Assembly: GCA_025345505.1 (NCBI GenBank)
Contig: JANVCC010000011.1
Coordinates: 11,693,749-11,757,748 of the forward strand
DNA from: Todiramphus chloris collaris
Taxonomy: Eukaryota > Chordata > Aves > Coraciiformes > Alcedinidae
Direction of reading: 5' to 3'
Length of the DNA: 64,000 nucleotides
The notes beneath the pieces were generated by a model. That model made no database searches. It saw nothing but the letters and a program-made list of their open reading frames with translations, and was not told the origin of the DNA. Of this stretch, positions 50,094 through 62,972 are shown piece by piece. The position numbers were made by a program, and so were the translations under genes. Every line of letters starts with the position of its first letter. Position 1 is the first letter of the stretch.

Positions 50094-50203
50094 GGAATAT
50101 ACAAATAAGGATCAAATGCAGAATGGAAAATCCTTCTCAGATGATGGCCATAGAAGAAACAAGGAAGAAGCCAGAAAAGCCAAGACCCTTGTGATCCTTC
50201 AGC

Positions 50204-50209
50204 TTTATA
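50204..50209 (-). promoter_or_regulatory. LTR TATA box
   Basis: TATAAA on the minus strand, about 310 bp upstream (in LTR orientation) of the ATTAAA signal. It is the probable U3 core promoter of the ERVL-type LTR. Confidence 0.5.
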
Positions 50210-51302
50210 CTGAGTATGACATATATGGGATAGAATACCTTGTTGGTCGGTTTAGGGTCACCTGTCCTGTCTGCTCCTCCCTGCAGGTGCAGCTTTTTAC
50301 TTTCTGCACACAAGATCCATCAGTGACCTTGGTCTTCACAGCAATCCTTGGTACTAACTCTAAACATGGGGTGTTATCACTGCTAGAAACAGACACTGCC
50401 TGTGGAAACGCACTGCTAACTTCAGAAAGTGCAGTCAATTAGAAGAACTGAGCTGAAAAATAAAGTCACTGAACAGAATTAGTTTTGTTCTCACTCAAAC
50501 CAGGACAATGAATTATGTCTCCTAGCTGCCTACAAATAGATGTTTTCAGTGCCTTTCTGAAAATAAAATATTTTTTTTGGTGTTCTGATAGGTCTTTCCT
50601 CATCACAATAACAAATCAATTTACTGGACAAACAATACATACTAATCATTGCTTTAAATGTTGTTCATCATAATTTTCTGTCCATCCAGACTCTTCACTG
50701 CAGCTTTAATAGAATACCTGGTTACAGCAGTATTAAATCTGTATTCTGCTGGCATGACTTTGCATTCTTTGCCAAGGGCACTTCGGCTCATTTGTATGAT
50801 GTTAAAGCAGGTAGGCAATTCTGCGTTCACCACATTGCCTTTGATCTCCTCGCAAGAATGTGGAGTTTATATATATACTGAATCTCTGTTTAATGACTGA
50901 CTGTGCAGGAGAGATTTTTGCAGCCTTGGATAACAATAACTTTTCTACTATATATTGCATTCTGTCTTCATGCCATTTACTTTAGATACAAAGTATACAC
51001 CTAATTTTCCCTTTAAAACTTGTGTTTGAAATCAAGAAATTCTCTGTGTGAGCAGTTCCCCTTTATAGAATGAGTAAAATTTCCAATCAGCTAACCAAAT
51101 TTGTTGTTTGTTTTTTAGTATTATTAATTTAACAATAGCATTTCATTGGATTGTTCTTGATAAACTAGGCATGTAACAAATCAATTAAAACAAATTTATT
51201 TGGACATCTTTTATGGACTTCACTAATTAAATACTTTGGAACTGTTCTTGGCATAATAAATTGCCTGAATAAACTATATCACATCAGGTCATTTTCCCTC
51301 TT

Positions 51303-51338
51303 TTATTCTTATTCTTATTCTTATTCTTATTCTTATTC
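51303..51338. repeat. (TTATTC)6 microsatellite
   Basis: Six exact hexanucleotide units without interruption. Hexamer arrays are telomere-like in unit length only; the sequence is not the vertebrate telomere repeat. Confidence 0.95.
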
Positions 51339-54300
51339 TTTTCAACTGTGAAAATTGAAATTTATTTCTTACTACATCCATCAGAATTTTATTTGAGATT
51401 TATTAAAATTAATGTAATAATATCCATATAGGTCAGAAGTTTCCTAACAGATCACAGCACATCAGCTGTTTAAGAGTTGAAAGCAATTATTAAAGGGATT
51501 CAGGTGTTGTATCATGGCATTTTGTGGCTGTGTGTTTACTTTAAGAATTACACTCATACATATTTAAATATATTTATGTAAAGTTATGTAGATATAGTTT
51601 TATGTAGTGTACAGCATGTATACACTATATACTTTGTAAGTACTGATGGAAGGTCTCTCCTCAGCACAATTTGTATGTAAAGCCCTGAAAAACAGCATAG
51701 CTGTTTCTAATGTCTAGGTATCTATTATTGATACCTGGGACAAATTCCTGGTTGAAGATACTGGATAGAAGGCTAAATGCTTGGCTGCAAATCCTGAAAA
51801 CACTGCATGTTTGTGGGACAATAGGGAAAGTCTCTCTGGTGAAGATGACAGATATCAAATAAACAATGAAGTTCAGCTTTAAACTCCAAAGAGCCATAGT
51901 TGACAAAGGAAGGATGGAAATTGAGAAAATCAATTAACTCTTGTTTGCTTACTGGAAAGTCAGTCAGTCATTCAGATTTCCCATATAAGTTCCAAGTCTT
52001 GATGGACTACTGGTGCCATGCAAGGTGTGAAGCCCGCCACTGGTGGATTTATTGTGGGCAGGTTCCTGTGGCAAACTGCTTTTGTGGACAGGAAACAGAA
52101 GAGTACAGTAAGTTAAAGGGAGGTGTATCTGCTGGCCTACTGGCTCTGCTGTGTCCTAAATTATGAGAGTCTTCTCTTAGGCCCAGAGAAGACATGAACC
52201 AGGACTAGGATCATGCAGGAAAGCTAAGTCCATATGTAGGCTGCAATAAGGTTTTCCTTGTAGGAAGAAAGGGCCATATCAGGTGGTGTACCTTACCTAT
52301 GTAATCCTCAGTAGTTCTGACACTCCACTACACACTCAAATGTTTGCTTAACCAAGCAGAGATGTGACAGGTGAACAGGAAGTGTGAGTAACTTATGTGT
52401 CAGACATAATATACTGGCTTTGACAGGCTACTAGAGCTCTGATTGGGTTGTGTCTTAGGTCTAATACTGAATTCAGAAATATAACCTATAAACAGTTATG
52501 ACCAAGTAAATACGGCTGATAAAATCAAGACTTTGGAAGAGTTAAATAGTGAGGATTTAATGTCTAGTGACTTAGAAAATAAACATGTGGAGCCACAGGC
52601 TGGCTTAATGCTTTGAAAGATTCAGTAGCCAGACAGAATAAAAAAAAAACCAAAACCAAAAAACTAAACTGGTTACCTAGAAAACATAAACAGATAATTT
52701 CCCTGAAATCTTTAAGTGATGTTACTGTGGTTGCATAAATAAGTGCAGTTCTTTTTATAAACATCTGCTAAAATGGAAAAATTTGGTGTGACTCAAAGTC
52801 TGCATTGATTTGCTAACAGTCACTGTTGTGAGGAATCCTCTGTGTAATTTCTTGTATTTTAGGAGAAGATTATAGCCCGCAGAGAGGTTAGGGAGGAAAT
52901 AGATGCGATACCTGTGGGTACTTGGAGATGTCTGTGTAACAAGAGGCAAAGAAAAGCCAGGAAGATTTTCTTTTGAAAGCATGGGCTATGTGTCTGAAGA
53001 AGTGAGTCAAAGGCAAAGGAGCATAGTTTGACCTTCCTGGCACATTGAGAGAGAAGATAACAGCAGACTCTTCCCTGTACTGGAAACCTGATGTGTCTCT
53101 GCAACAGTTTGTTCTTGCAGGAAAAGCAGGCATGATGGAGGTGCTGTGTCAGCAGTGTGGATATATATGTAGTGCTTAGGGCTTGCGCATGGGAAACATA
53201 CTGAGGTAACTTGTCTTCCCAGAATAAAAAAGAGAACGTGGATGGAAAACCCTTTCTCTTCACCATCTATTTCTGAAGTTTCACTCCCATTTCTGGTACC
53301 ATGGCTAAAATCAGCTGTGTAAATGTCAGCCAAATTCAGCTGGATTTCCAGCAGTGTAGCTAAGATTAGAATTAATAAATGTTGTCTATATCTGTAGCTA
53401 TCTATACCTATATATCTGAAGCTTGCTGGCATTTCCTAGATAAATCTATCTCTAAATTTATCTATAATGGGACTATGTGCCTAAATTCATGACTGCTTAA
53501 GGAATCCAATGAATTGTGGTGAGTCCTATCTGCAGTTTGTTTGTGTTTTTCTGTTCACTAGTGGCACTGTGTAGTCAATGGCTAAGCAAGTCTGCTTCAT
53601 CAGATGGCGTAAATCAGCCCAGCACCACTGACATTAATAGATCTTTCCCAATTTACATCACATAGGAGCCTCTCTTGCTCTTTCTTCCCAAAATTTATGA
53701 GGTTTATGGAGATGAGCTGTAGCCCTAGTGGCAAATGCATCATTTATATATGCCAGGTCTCATGCATAGTGTGATTGCTGTGCTCTCCAAATCTTTACAG
53801 ACATTCTATGATATATGTGATGACTAAGTAGTGGAATTCAACAGAAAGAGATGTAGGCATGCTTTATGGAATTTTTTTGGGGTACTTTTCCATTATCTTT
53901 CTTTCAGCTCAGAAATGAGCATTAAAATTTTACTTAATAAATTATTTTATTCAGTTATTTGCATTTTAACTCATCTTTACACTCGAGTTTCCTTCTTATC
54001 TGCTAATATTTGCATTGTCAAATGACTTGTATAATTTTCAAGGTCTGAACGTTTTCTCCTCTTAGCTTATTAATTTGCTGCCTACAGAGGAATGAGGAAC
54101 TAAAGGCAATTGCTGAGCCTACATTTCACACAGAGCTGATGACCCTGTTCCTTGAAAGTTTTATATTTGTGAACTAAGGTAAAAATAAAATAAAAACTAA
54201 TATAAAGAAAACAAGAGCCCTGTAAATCTACACAGCAATAATTCTTGTGGGTTTTGCAAGGTCCAAAGCTGACTTCTCTGAATAAATTCAGTATTTCTTA

Positions 54301-57300
54301 TTTAGATCTCTATGCTTTGGTATCAGAGAAATCAAATTCATGAAACAAAGGAAAGGAATGAAAATAAAAAATAATTACACATTTTGTTTAAAAAGCCACT
54401 TAATTAATAATATGTAATTCTCTCCTTTTCCTCTGTGGCTTAAAACCAGAACATCAACACCATGGAAAAAGACATGGGAACTGTATCAGATTTTTGCCTT
54501 TTCCCCCTAGGTATCTTAGAGTTACCTCCTCTTAGTTTGTTATAGAGATTGAAATTTATAATAGTCATATCTACTTCCCTGTTTTCACATCATCACGAAG
54601 GATGTCAACTATTAAAGTAGCACCTGCCATATAGCTACTAACAAAGAATCAATTTCAAATTATACTATCCAAATATCTATAAGGTTGATAGCACTTCCAG
54701 TGACTTCCCAGTGACTTCTTATGAGAAGGATCACACTTTTTAGTAGGATGTGAAGTTCTAGAGGATTTATGGTGCCAGTACTGGCCCTAAACAGTGACAG
54801 GCTATGCCTTTCCCCTCTGGGAGCCTTTGACAGCTCCTCTTAGCACAACACTGGTGGCCATAGAAGGGGTGTGAAGGGGGCAGAGGTATCCTAAATACCA
54901 GTCTGGGGTGGCTTCCAAGTGTGTGTAAATATGATGAACATGAATGCTTTTAAATAGTGGATTATGGAAAACAATGCTATATGAAAAGTCAGGAGATAAC
55001 GTGGTAGAAGATGAGAAGGTGCAGTAGTGCTGGAATCATTGTTGTTGTCCAGGGATAGCAAGATACTCTTGGTACTCAAGCACCGATACAGCTGTACACT
55101 GGCCTACAGTTCTCAATGGGTCAAACAGATGATAGAAAAGGAAAACTTCAATATTACAAAAAGGACATATATATCTTTTGGCATCATTCAGACACAGATA
55201 AAATCAGGCACCTCGGTGCTTTGCACTTTGCCAACACAAACAGAGAGACACTATCTTCTGAAGACCTTGTAATACAAATAGACAGTCCAGCCAACAAGTA
55301 GGAGGAAGAACTCCTCCTGAGCTGTACACACCAGATTATATTGCTTGTTAATTACATTAAATTCTGTTTTGGGTTTTGGCAATGGAAAACATTTTGCTTT
55401 GTTTCACCCAAGGTTCACCCCTCCTTCTGGAAATCAGTTCCTCCAAAAATGGCACTCAGACTTTAATATGCTAAGCTGCTGAGCAGCAGATGTCAATGGT
55501 AACATTGTGGGAGGGGAGCAGGACTCTGTGTTGTTGATCATTAATAACAGAGACACATGTCTGACTTTTTAATGGCCTCAATGTTATTGTCTACTCCTGC
55601 CTAAACACATGCCTCCTATTTGATTTCAATTTTTAGCTCAGTTTCATACATGATTCCTATATGACCATGTCTGTCTCTCTGTTTACCCCACTCAACAAGT
55701 CTGAAACTCAGTCAATGATTTCAAGAAAATTAATCAGAAGATAAGAGCTTTTGAAAGACAATAAAAGACTGTTATTTTCATGAAAACAGGTGATGAAACA
55801 GAAATTCAGTACATATCTGTCCTGGATGAAGGGAAGTCTAATGTTATTAGACACAGAGAATTAGCATAAGAAGTTACTATAATAAATACTCAAGAAAGGC
55901 TCCAAGAACAGATGACTTAGACATCCAATGCAAGAAAAAGTGAGACAGCCATAAGAAATAAGGGGTTTTTTTTTTTGGCGCTCACAGAACTGTTTGTCCT
56001 AACTGAATAAACTGGATAACTGTAATGGTGGAAGATCATAGAAATGCAGGGCATATTCACTTGCTAATCTGTGGGCTTTTAACTAGGCTGTTTGCTGATG
56101 TATCATAATTACTCCTCTGAATGCATTTATGGCTCAAGATGTGCTCTCCAAAAACCAAGACTTTATTGGAAAATTGAACAGGTGGACTGCTAGTGGAAAC
56201 AAAGCCTTTCTGAGCTTTTCTGTGTACAGAGTAAACAAACTATAAAGACAAGCACAGATATATTCTTTGGGTCAATGCTCCTCATTGAGGTGTAGCAGAG
56301 AAGGCTGGCACAAGACAGGTAGATAGCCCATCAGGATCTCAGGATTTTATACCCTTTAGGATCAGCTGAGATCACAAAACCTGTGCACAGTACAGGCCAG
56401 TGATGCATTCAATTTTGATATTCATGTATTAAAACCTCAAAGCAGTTGATGTCTTTTTGTGGCAGTAGTAACCAGAAACAATGGAGTGCCATATGTCAGC
56501 CTAATTTAAGAAATTATGTTATGGTTTATACCCAGCCTAGGGTGAGGTAAGCAACATAGGAATCAAAATGTCAAAGGAGTTTTGACAAATGCTTCAAAGT
56601 CCTGAATATCTGCTTTATAAAATACTTTACAAGGATAATGTAGTGGAAGGTACATTATTTTGACAGAACAGAGATGAGTGCTAGTTCCGGTCCTGCAAAG
56701 CTCACCCTCCTACTTACCAGCTGTTCCTGAGTATGTCACTACAGGAGACATATCTATATACCTAAAGATATCTATAGATATATAGATATATCTGTGGGTG
56801 CACACACACATAGAGACATACATATTTATGGATATTATAGAACTGCTGACACCAGTTACTAATGCTGGCTGGTATTTCTAAAGCTGAACTCCAGCATAGT
56901 GATTCCTAATTTCTGATATTCAGAATAATTCTAAACCCTGACTGATACCACTTCCAACTCTACAAATTATTCTATAACCTCTGTAATGAAACTGGCGCAG
57001 GCTGGTTGTAAAACATTTTGGCTGTTGTTGCTACTTATTCACACAATAATAGAAACTTAGGACCTTATTGGAGCCCTACAAGTGTGAAATCTGTTTTATA
57101 CTTGATATACATTCTTCTTTCCTCTTTACACCTTACCTCCAGGTTAAGATGGGTCTGGCTTGTGTCTTACAGGGAAGCAGAGACTGTCTTCTATCTCCAG
57201 AGGCCTGACACTTAATAAAAAACAAATAGCCTCACACATACAGAAGACACTATCACAGTAACATAAATGTATAGTAATCAGTTCTGGTAATTAAACTTTT

Positions 57301-57475
57301 TCATGGTAACAGTGATGCTGACAATTCAGATAAAAATCCTTATCCTATCTATACATGTGTTGTTGAAAGGGCATAAATGTTCTAGCAAGGTTTTTCTGAG
57401 AAAATGATTCATGGTTGCCGTCCTCATATAGTACATATTTTCCTTTTTCCTCTTATTTTTAATACTGCATTTATT

Positions 57476-57492
57476 CCCCCCCCCCCCCCCCT
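57476..57492. repeat. Poly-C homopolymer (17 nt)
   Basis: An uninterrupted C17 in otherwise AT-rich DNA. Such runs are often length-variable or assembly/sequencing-sensitive, and the G-strand can form G-quadruplex. Confidence 0.9.
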
Positions 57493-60400
57493 AGACACTG
57501 TTAGAGAATGAGAATTTATTCCACCATTCCACCTGTTTATTCATTGTAACAGCTGATTTCTTTCTCTGTTTTATGATGTCCTCGTTTATCTCTGTGGTAA
57601 TGTTATAATAACACATTTATAATAAGTAGTTATAATGAATTTGAAATAGGTGAGTACCACTGGGTACTAACTAGGGCAAATAAAACAACATTTTCATGCA
57701 AATGTCCACAATAACATGCATGAAATAAGATGGACAAAGTTTAGGAGGGCTGCCAGCTGCCTTTTGTGGCTAGAAAATTTTCTGGAACATTGTATTTCTC
57801 AGATTGTCACACTCCTAAGGAAGAATTATTAAGGAGGATAAAACCTTCCTCTCCTACATTGGTGTACTGGAGAATTTGCTGAAAAGTTGCAGCTTCTCTG
57901 CTTCTCAGGGATTCTGGAACACAAAACCATTAAGAATACTTTTTGCCTTTTACAGCAGAATTGCTGACCTTTCTTTGACCAGTCCTAGAGCTGTAAAAGA
58001 TTAAGTCTGTAATGTGAAATTTAGCATGAAAGTACTGTGGACCCCACTGAGGACTAAGTGGATGTCCTAATCATAATGTAAATTAGCCTTGATTTGACTG
58101 TGGTAAGGGTATTTGAAAAATCATCTTTTGAGCCAAAAAGTATTTGTAAAGGTGTGGATTATGTACCTACAGATGACTGAGTGCACATACTAGCCTAATA
58201 TTTTAGTTTTACAGTAAATTGGTCAGATCTTGGAGTGGAAGCTGGATTTGGACATGGATCCAACAGGCCTGTGTTGGATTTTCCATTCAGTTTCTGTGGA
58301 CATGTTACTTTTCAGCTGGATTATCAGCTCTCATTTTTAAGCAATGTATTTTCTCCTAGTTACCCCTTCTGAGTTAGTGCTCTGAACCCCCAGCTTGCCC
58401 AAAGTAATAGAAGCTTCTGTCTGCAGGAGAGCAGAGAGCTTTGAGTGGAGATCTGCCCTGTGCGAGCCTTATGATGTGATGGTTTAGAGGGGAAGCTGCT
58501 CATACTGTCAGAGCCCAGTACACCATGGAGCTAAGCATACGTATAGGACTAAGTAAGAAAAAGGGTGACATTCTTTATTTTTGAGGCAGCAGATGTTTTT
58601 TTTCCACACTGCTGCTCTGGTGGAGAAGGTCCTTAAAACTACTTGTTGAAATAGAAAAGTGCTTCACTTCCTTTCCTTTCTACTAGTCCATCTAATGGGA
58701 TGAAGGATGGTGAGAAGAGATTTGCCTTTATGTATAAATACAAATTTTCCTGTGAGGTCTTGGTGTAACCTCAACAGAATTTCCCAATGTAGTTCACAGA
58801 AGTAAGACATTATGTCATTATGGAAGATTGGGGAGTTAAGATACTTATCTTGTGTCATTTTAGAAACAGAATAAATTGGTATCATAGAATCATAGTATCG
58901 TATGAAGATAAAAGTAATGAAATAATAACACTTTTTTTTTCCTTTTCTGTAAACAATACGCACCATTTTCAAGAATCTTCAAGTTATATGCTGAATCTTA
59001 AAGAGGGAATTTCCTGAAAGTTCAAGGAAAATACTCTATGAAAGTAGATATATCTATATATTAGATAAACAGAATAGAATCAGAAAAAACACTTACATAC
59101 CTGTTATACATATGCCTACCTACAATGCCCTAGTAAAATAGTTTTACATCAAATATTATGTGAAAGCAGAACTGTTTTGGAATACAAAGCTTTTCAAAGT
59201 TTTCCACAGAGAAATGGAAGCTTTTTTAAAAAGGGGATAACAAACTGCATTGCTACAGGGTAAACATTTTTAAAAATGTATTTATAACACCAAAGGAATA
59301 TCTACTGCACTGAATTTGTGACTTTCCTCATATTCAGCAGCCCAATAATCACTCTAGTTAAACAATTCCCTTGCCTTGTGCAATTAATTTTTCCTGGAGG
59401 ACTGCCTCATGTTTTTGTGGTTTCCTAATTAAATAGAAAAAGCTTTTGCTTGCAATTGTCTAAAGGGTCTATTCCTGCAAACTAACAAGGAAATCATGCA
59501 TATGGAGTTTACAGAATTGGGGCCATCATTTGCTTAGGAAACAAACAAAGTTCTGTTAACAACTGATTATCTCCAAAACAATCCTCAGGGGATACCCAAA
59601 ATCTGAAGGTTTTAATAGAAAATCTTTCTTACTTTTCTCCCCTGCTTATGTAATCAGATAAAACAAGGAACAACATAAAAAGATTCACAAGCATTAAACA
59701 ATGAAAACCAGCCCATACTAGTCATGTGGTACAAGACGGGATGGCCCAGAAATGACTATTTATTTATTTATATTTAATGTCTTTGTGAAAATAGAAGAAC
59801 ATTTTTCACTGTGAGTACACGGGTAAGAAAAGAAAGGAAAAAGTATTCCCTTACTGGGTTGAAACTTCATTTTTACCTTCACTGTCTCAGGAATTCTTCT
59901 GGTGCTCTGTCAGTAGTTTCATAGGCTTTAATTTTCTAATATACAAAGACTGATGGAGCCCCTGAAGGGGGAAAAGGAATACAGACAGCTAATTTGATCT
60001 GTTTCTATGGAGAACTTCGGAAATCTTTGCAGCATTCATTTTGTTTGTGCAAAATGTATGAGTCCAGGCTGAGCTATTACAGTTCACAGCTCAAGCTGCA
60101 ATAGTTAGTCCAAAAGAAAATGAGCTTTTCTGGTTAGCTTCCCCACTACATCTTCTCCACTGAGAAAAGACAGTTTGAGGGTGTACAAACAATTATGTTT
60201 TCACTGTCTATAGGCAATTTTTTCCACATCAGCATACACTGAAACCTTATTTAATGAGGTTTTATAAGGGTGTTGTGATTTATTTTCCATAGTTAATCAC
60301 AGCTATATTTCAAGTCCCATTTCAAGTTAGGTTTTTTTGGTTCATGGCCTAACCTACCTTGTTTTCTCCAGCTATACCTGATATATATAACCTGTTAGAA

Positions 60401-60591
60401 GTATAATGGACTTCCCCTTTCCCCACAGTAAATGGATATAACAAAGAAAAATCTGCTTGTGCTCCCTGCTCTTCAGTAGACCCTGATCCACAGCTAACTA
60501 CTGAAGAGCTGAATGCACTGATTCCATCAGCCCAGTTCACAGCCCGTGAAGAACAAAATTAGATAGTCTTGAAAATGTGCATGCATGAATG

Positions 60592-60660
60592 AAAAGCACA
60601 TTTCTAAAGGAACAGAAATTAAAAGCACATTTCTAGAAAAAGCACATTATAAAGGAACAG
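60592..60660. repeat. Three-copy short tandem repeat
   Basis: A unit beginning aaaagcacatt occurs at 60,592-60,615, 60,621-60,636 and 60,638-60,660. The first and third copies also share the ending aaaggaacag; the middle copy lacks it. It is a small local duplication in unique sequence. Confidence 0.8.
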
Positions 60661-62671
60661 GTACCCTCAGGATATTTGAATGCCGGTGATCTGAGCCTTT
60701 TGTGAGCATTGGAACTTGCTTATCCAAGTCTGTTTGCACAGACAAAGCCCTGAGAAAGCTTTGTCCCACTGCCTATATGAAATGCATGTATAAATCCTGT
60801 AAAAAGTTAACTACTCTACTTGCGTAGACATTAGGATTGAATTACGTTTTCTAGTGACATAAAAAAAATGTTTCCTTTAAGTTCTCCTAAGCAGAAGCAA
60901 GGGAAACCTGGACCAAGTTAGATTAGATTTCTCTTATCCCCTTAGTTCACGCAAAACCCCCTGTACCATCACTTTAAATCAGAGCTGCATTTACCTCTGA
61001 TAAAAATGTGTCTTTTTATATTGTTAAGGTGTTACTTAACTATTACAAAAAAAAAAAAAAAGATAAAAACCACTTTGCAGTGTTTTCCCACTTGTGATCT
61101 TGCGAAGAAAATAGTTTATTTTCTGACTGTGATTATGGAACGCTCAATCGGATGCTTTGATTTATGGCAAATATGGTGACCAAGCAGAACAATGTAATCC
61201 TTTCTCAAGTTTCTGGAACAGATTCGTAACACTGAGAGTGAGCCTGAACTGTATATTTATTCTAAGTAATTTCTATGCTGACATCAGCATTAATATGACC
61301 TATTTAAGCCCAACTTGAAACAAACAAACAAGACCCAAATAATTTTTTTCTAATTATGAACAGAAAAAAAGATTCTACTTTGCTTCTCTTGTCAGAGAGA
61401 GAATATTATTTGTTACTGTATAACTAATGTAAGTAGAACACGTCATGACTTGTAGACCAGTAGAAAATGACTGGTTTAAAAAAAACAACAAAAGAAACCT
61501 GATATTACTGCAACCCACAAGGAACTGCATATGAAACTTCTGCATTCTGCAAAATTTGAAGAGCTACAACACAAAGGTAATACAACAATAAGGAGGTGAA
61601 TTGTATGAGCTGTGATGACAGAGGCCACTGTGATACATTCAAGGACTAGGAGAAGGAAGATTGTGGAAGCAGCTTAGGTGACAACTAAGATGGCACTAAG
61701 GAGCTGACATTCACACCATAAGCATTTAGAAGGATTATTACTTCAGGTGGTCTCTAGTCTGATCCCATGGATTCAATGCCTGGGAGTGGTTAGAGAACAT
61801 TATTGTTATCCCTGGGGTGCATCTTCCATTTTACATTAATACAAAAGACCTTAGTTTGCATCCCAGAGGCTACTCTGAAATGTGAATCAAAGTACATTTG
61901 GAGGGTTGATCAGAAACAGTAAAACACTCATGATTTTACTGCTTTGTTCATGTTGATAGTGAAAGCAGTACTTTCACTTTTAAAATACTTTTGTGCAAAG
62001 TGAACTACTAAAATGAGGGTATGCTTTAAGTTGAATTATGTAAATGGAAAACTCTACAGAAGAGGAAATAAATGTTGAAGGATTATTATACACATAAACA
62101 TATGAAACATGTTTTTGTAATTAAATCTAAAATGTTTACCTTTACTCTGAGTATCTTAAGCTATTAGGTAGCAGCTGAAAATCGTACAGTCAAAGTACAC
62201 ACTTTGTTTTTGGCATACATTTATCTACTCTTCATCATTTTCTGTCCATATCATAATTATTATAAGAAGAATTTAGTAGCATGTCCCTAAAGAAGTTATG
62301 AATTTGAGAGTTACTTCTTTGCAAACATGAAGATAAAAAAATGTGTAAAGACAAAATTACAAAAAGCAAATAAAGATTAAAAGCATTTATTTTTCTCTAA
62401 AAGATTCTAGCTGAGATAAACTTAAATCTTTAACAGAACAGAGGTTTCCTGAAACAAAAGTCACATAAATACTATACTGATATAACACAATTATTTGCAA
62501 TATTAAATTACCCAGAAATGTACTGACATTATTCAACCATCACTAGAACAACTGTATTAATAAGATACCAAACTACTCTAGGTTCTTTTTGGTTTGCGAT
62601 ACACTACAAAAGCAAGAACTTAGAAAAATTTAAAAGAAGGAAATTGAATTTCCAAATTAAATGAAACCTAC

Positions 62672-62966
62672 TGTTGTGGGAGACCTCAGCTTGTCCAAGG
62701 GATTAAAATATGAGTCAGATAAATAACCTTGAATGAACATCTGTGTACCCTTGAGAAGGCCAGAAAGTCCTGAGAAAAGAACCACCACTTCACAGAGAAA
62801 GTTTATCAAAGTTAATTGTGGACAGGTGGTCTTTGATTGGGCCAATCAGGTATGGGCATTTATTATTAGAAGAATTATAAAAGGGCTTGCAGCATTTAAA
62901 ACATGAGCATTTGAGCCTTTGGGGGAAAGAATCTGTCTCAACAATGATATGTTGAGCTATATGACA
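62672..62966 (+). mobile_element. Possible small solo LTR (unclassified)
   Basis: The 295-bp segment starts TGTTGTGGGAG and ends ATATGACA. It is bracketed by ACCTAC (62,666-62,671) and ACCCAC (62,967-62,972), a 6-bp repeat with one transition. It contains a palindromic double CCAAT motif (62,834-62,848) and a TATA box (TATAAAAG, 62,876-62,883) about 90 bp before the end, as expected for U3-R-U5 in plus orientation. Against it, I see no AATAAA after the TATA box and I do not recognise the family. An alternative reading is a genuine single-copy promoter, or chance. Confidence 0.4.
62834..62883 (+). promoter_or_regulatory. CCAAT/TATA core-promoter-like arrangement
   Basis: tgattgg and ccaatca form a 7-bp inverted repeat around one G (62,834-62,848), giving CCAAT in both orientations. 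TATAAAAG follows at 62,876-62,883. A start site would be expected near 62,905. NF-Y plus TBP sites in this order are typical of a strong TATA promoter, here possibly that of a small LTR. No downstream coding frame is recognisable. Confidence 0.4.
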
Positions 62967-62972
62967 ACCCAC

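Larger units (their letters stand above)
49808..50507 (-). mobile_element. ERVL-type LTR, minus strand
   Basis: The segment has the layout and wording of a common avian ERVL LTR. On the plus strand it starts TGTTAACCTC and runs through a purine-rich part, 'acagctttaatgaaa' (poly(A) signal ATTAAA on the minus strand, 49,898-49,893), 'agcactggggagatccca'-like text and a short run of 13-bp units (50,042-50,093). Then come 'ctttatactgag' (minus-strand TATAAA, 50,209-50,204) and 'atatgggatagaataccttgttggtc' text similar to the U3 of the LTR at 11,429. It ends near 'aaccaggaca' at 50,507. I could not find matching target-site duplications, so the limits are set by TG/CA termini and family likeness. 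No internal retroviral sequence adjoins it; it is a solo or truncated LTR. Confidence 0.8.
50508..62665. other. Unique AT-rich DNA, no gene seen (12 kb)
   Basis: Twelve kilobases with no recognised transposon or gene. It holds a hexanucleotide microsatellite, a C17 run, a short three-copy repeat and AT-rich ATCT/ATAG runs near 53,385-53,465 and 56,750-56,800. The minus-strand frames at 52,859-53,432 (up to 141 codons, overlapping each other) are the longest outside repeats but have no recognisable domain. A single stray ATCATAGAATCATAG lies at 58,881. I cannot exclude non-coding RNA exons or conserved enhancers. Confidence 0.5.

Noticed and set aside
51900-52166. Cys/Trp-rich 88-codon frame with a GTAAGT donor-like site near 52,108
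   Set aside because: No matching acceptor with a maintained frame and no recognisable Cys-domain spacing. A lone donor-like hexamer is common by chance.
52859-53432. Overlapping minus-strand frames of 135 and 141 codons
   Set aside because: They overlap in different frames, lack domains and have no clear splice or promoter context. If stops make up about 6% of random codons, a frame this long is expected roughly once in a window of this size.
58881-58904. ATCATAGAATCATAG, like a reversed CR1 tail
   Set aside because: The CR1 3' untranslated sequence that should follow is absent; 15 bp alone is not enough.
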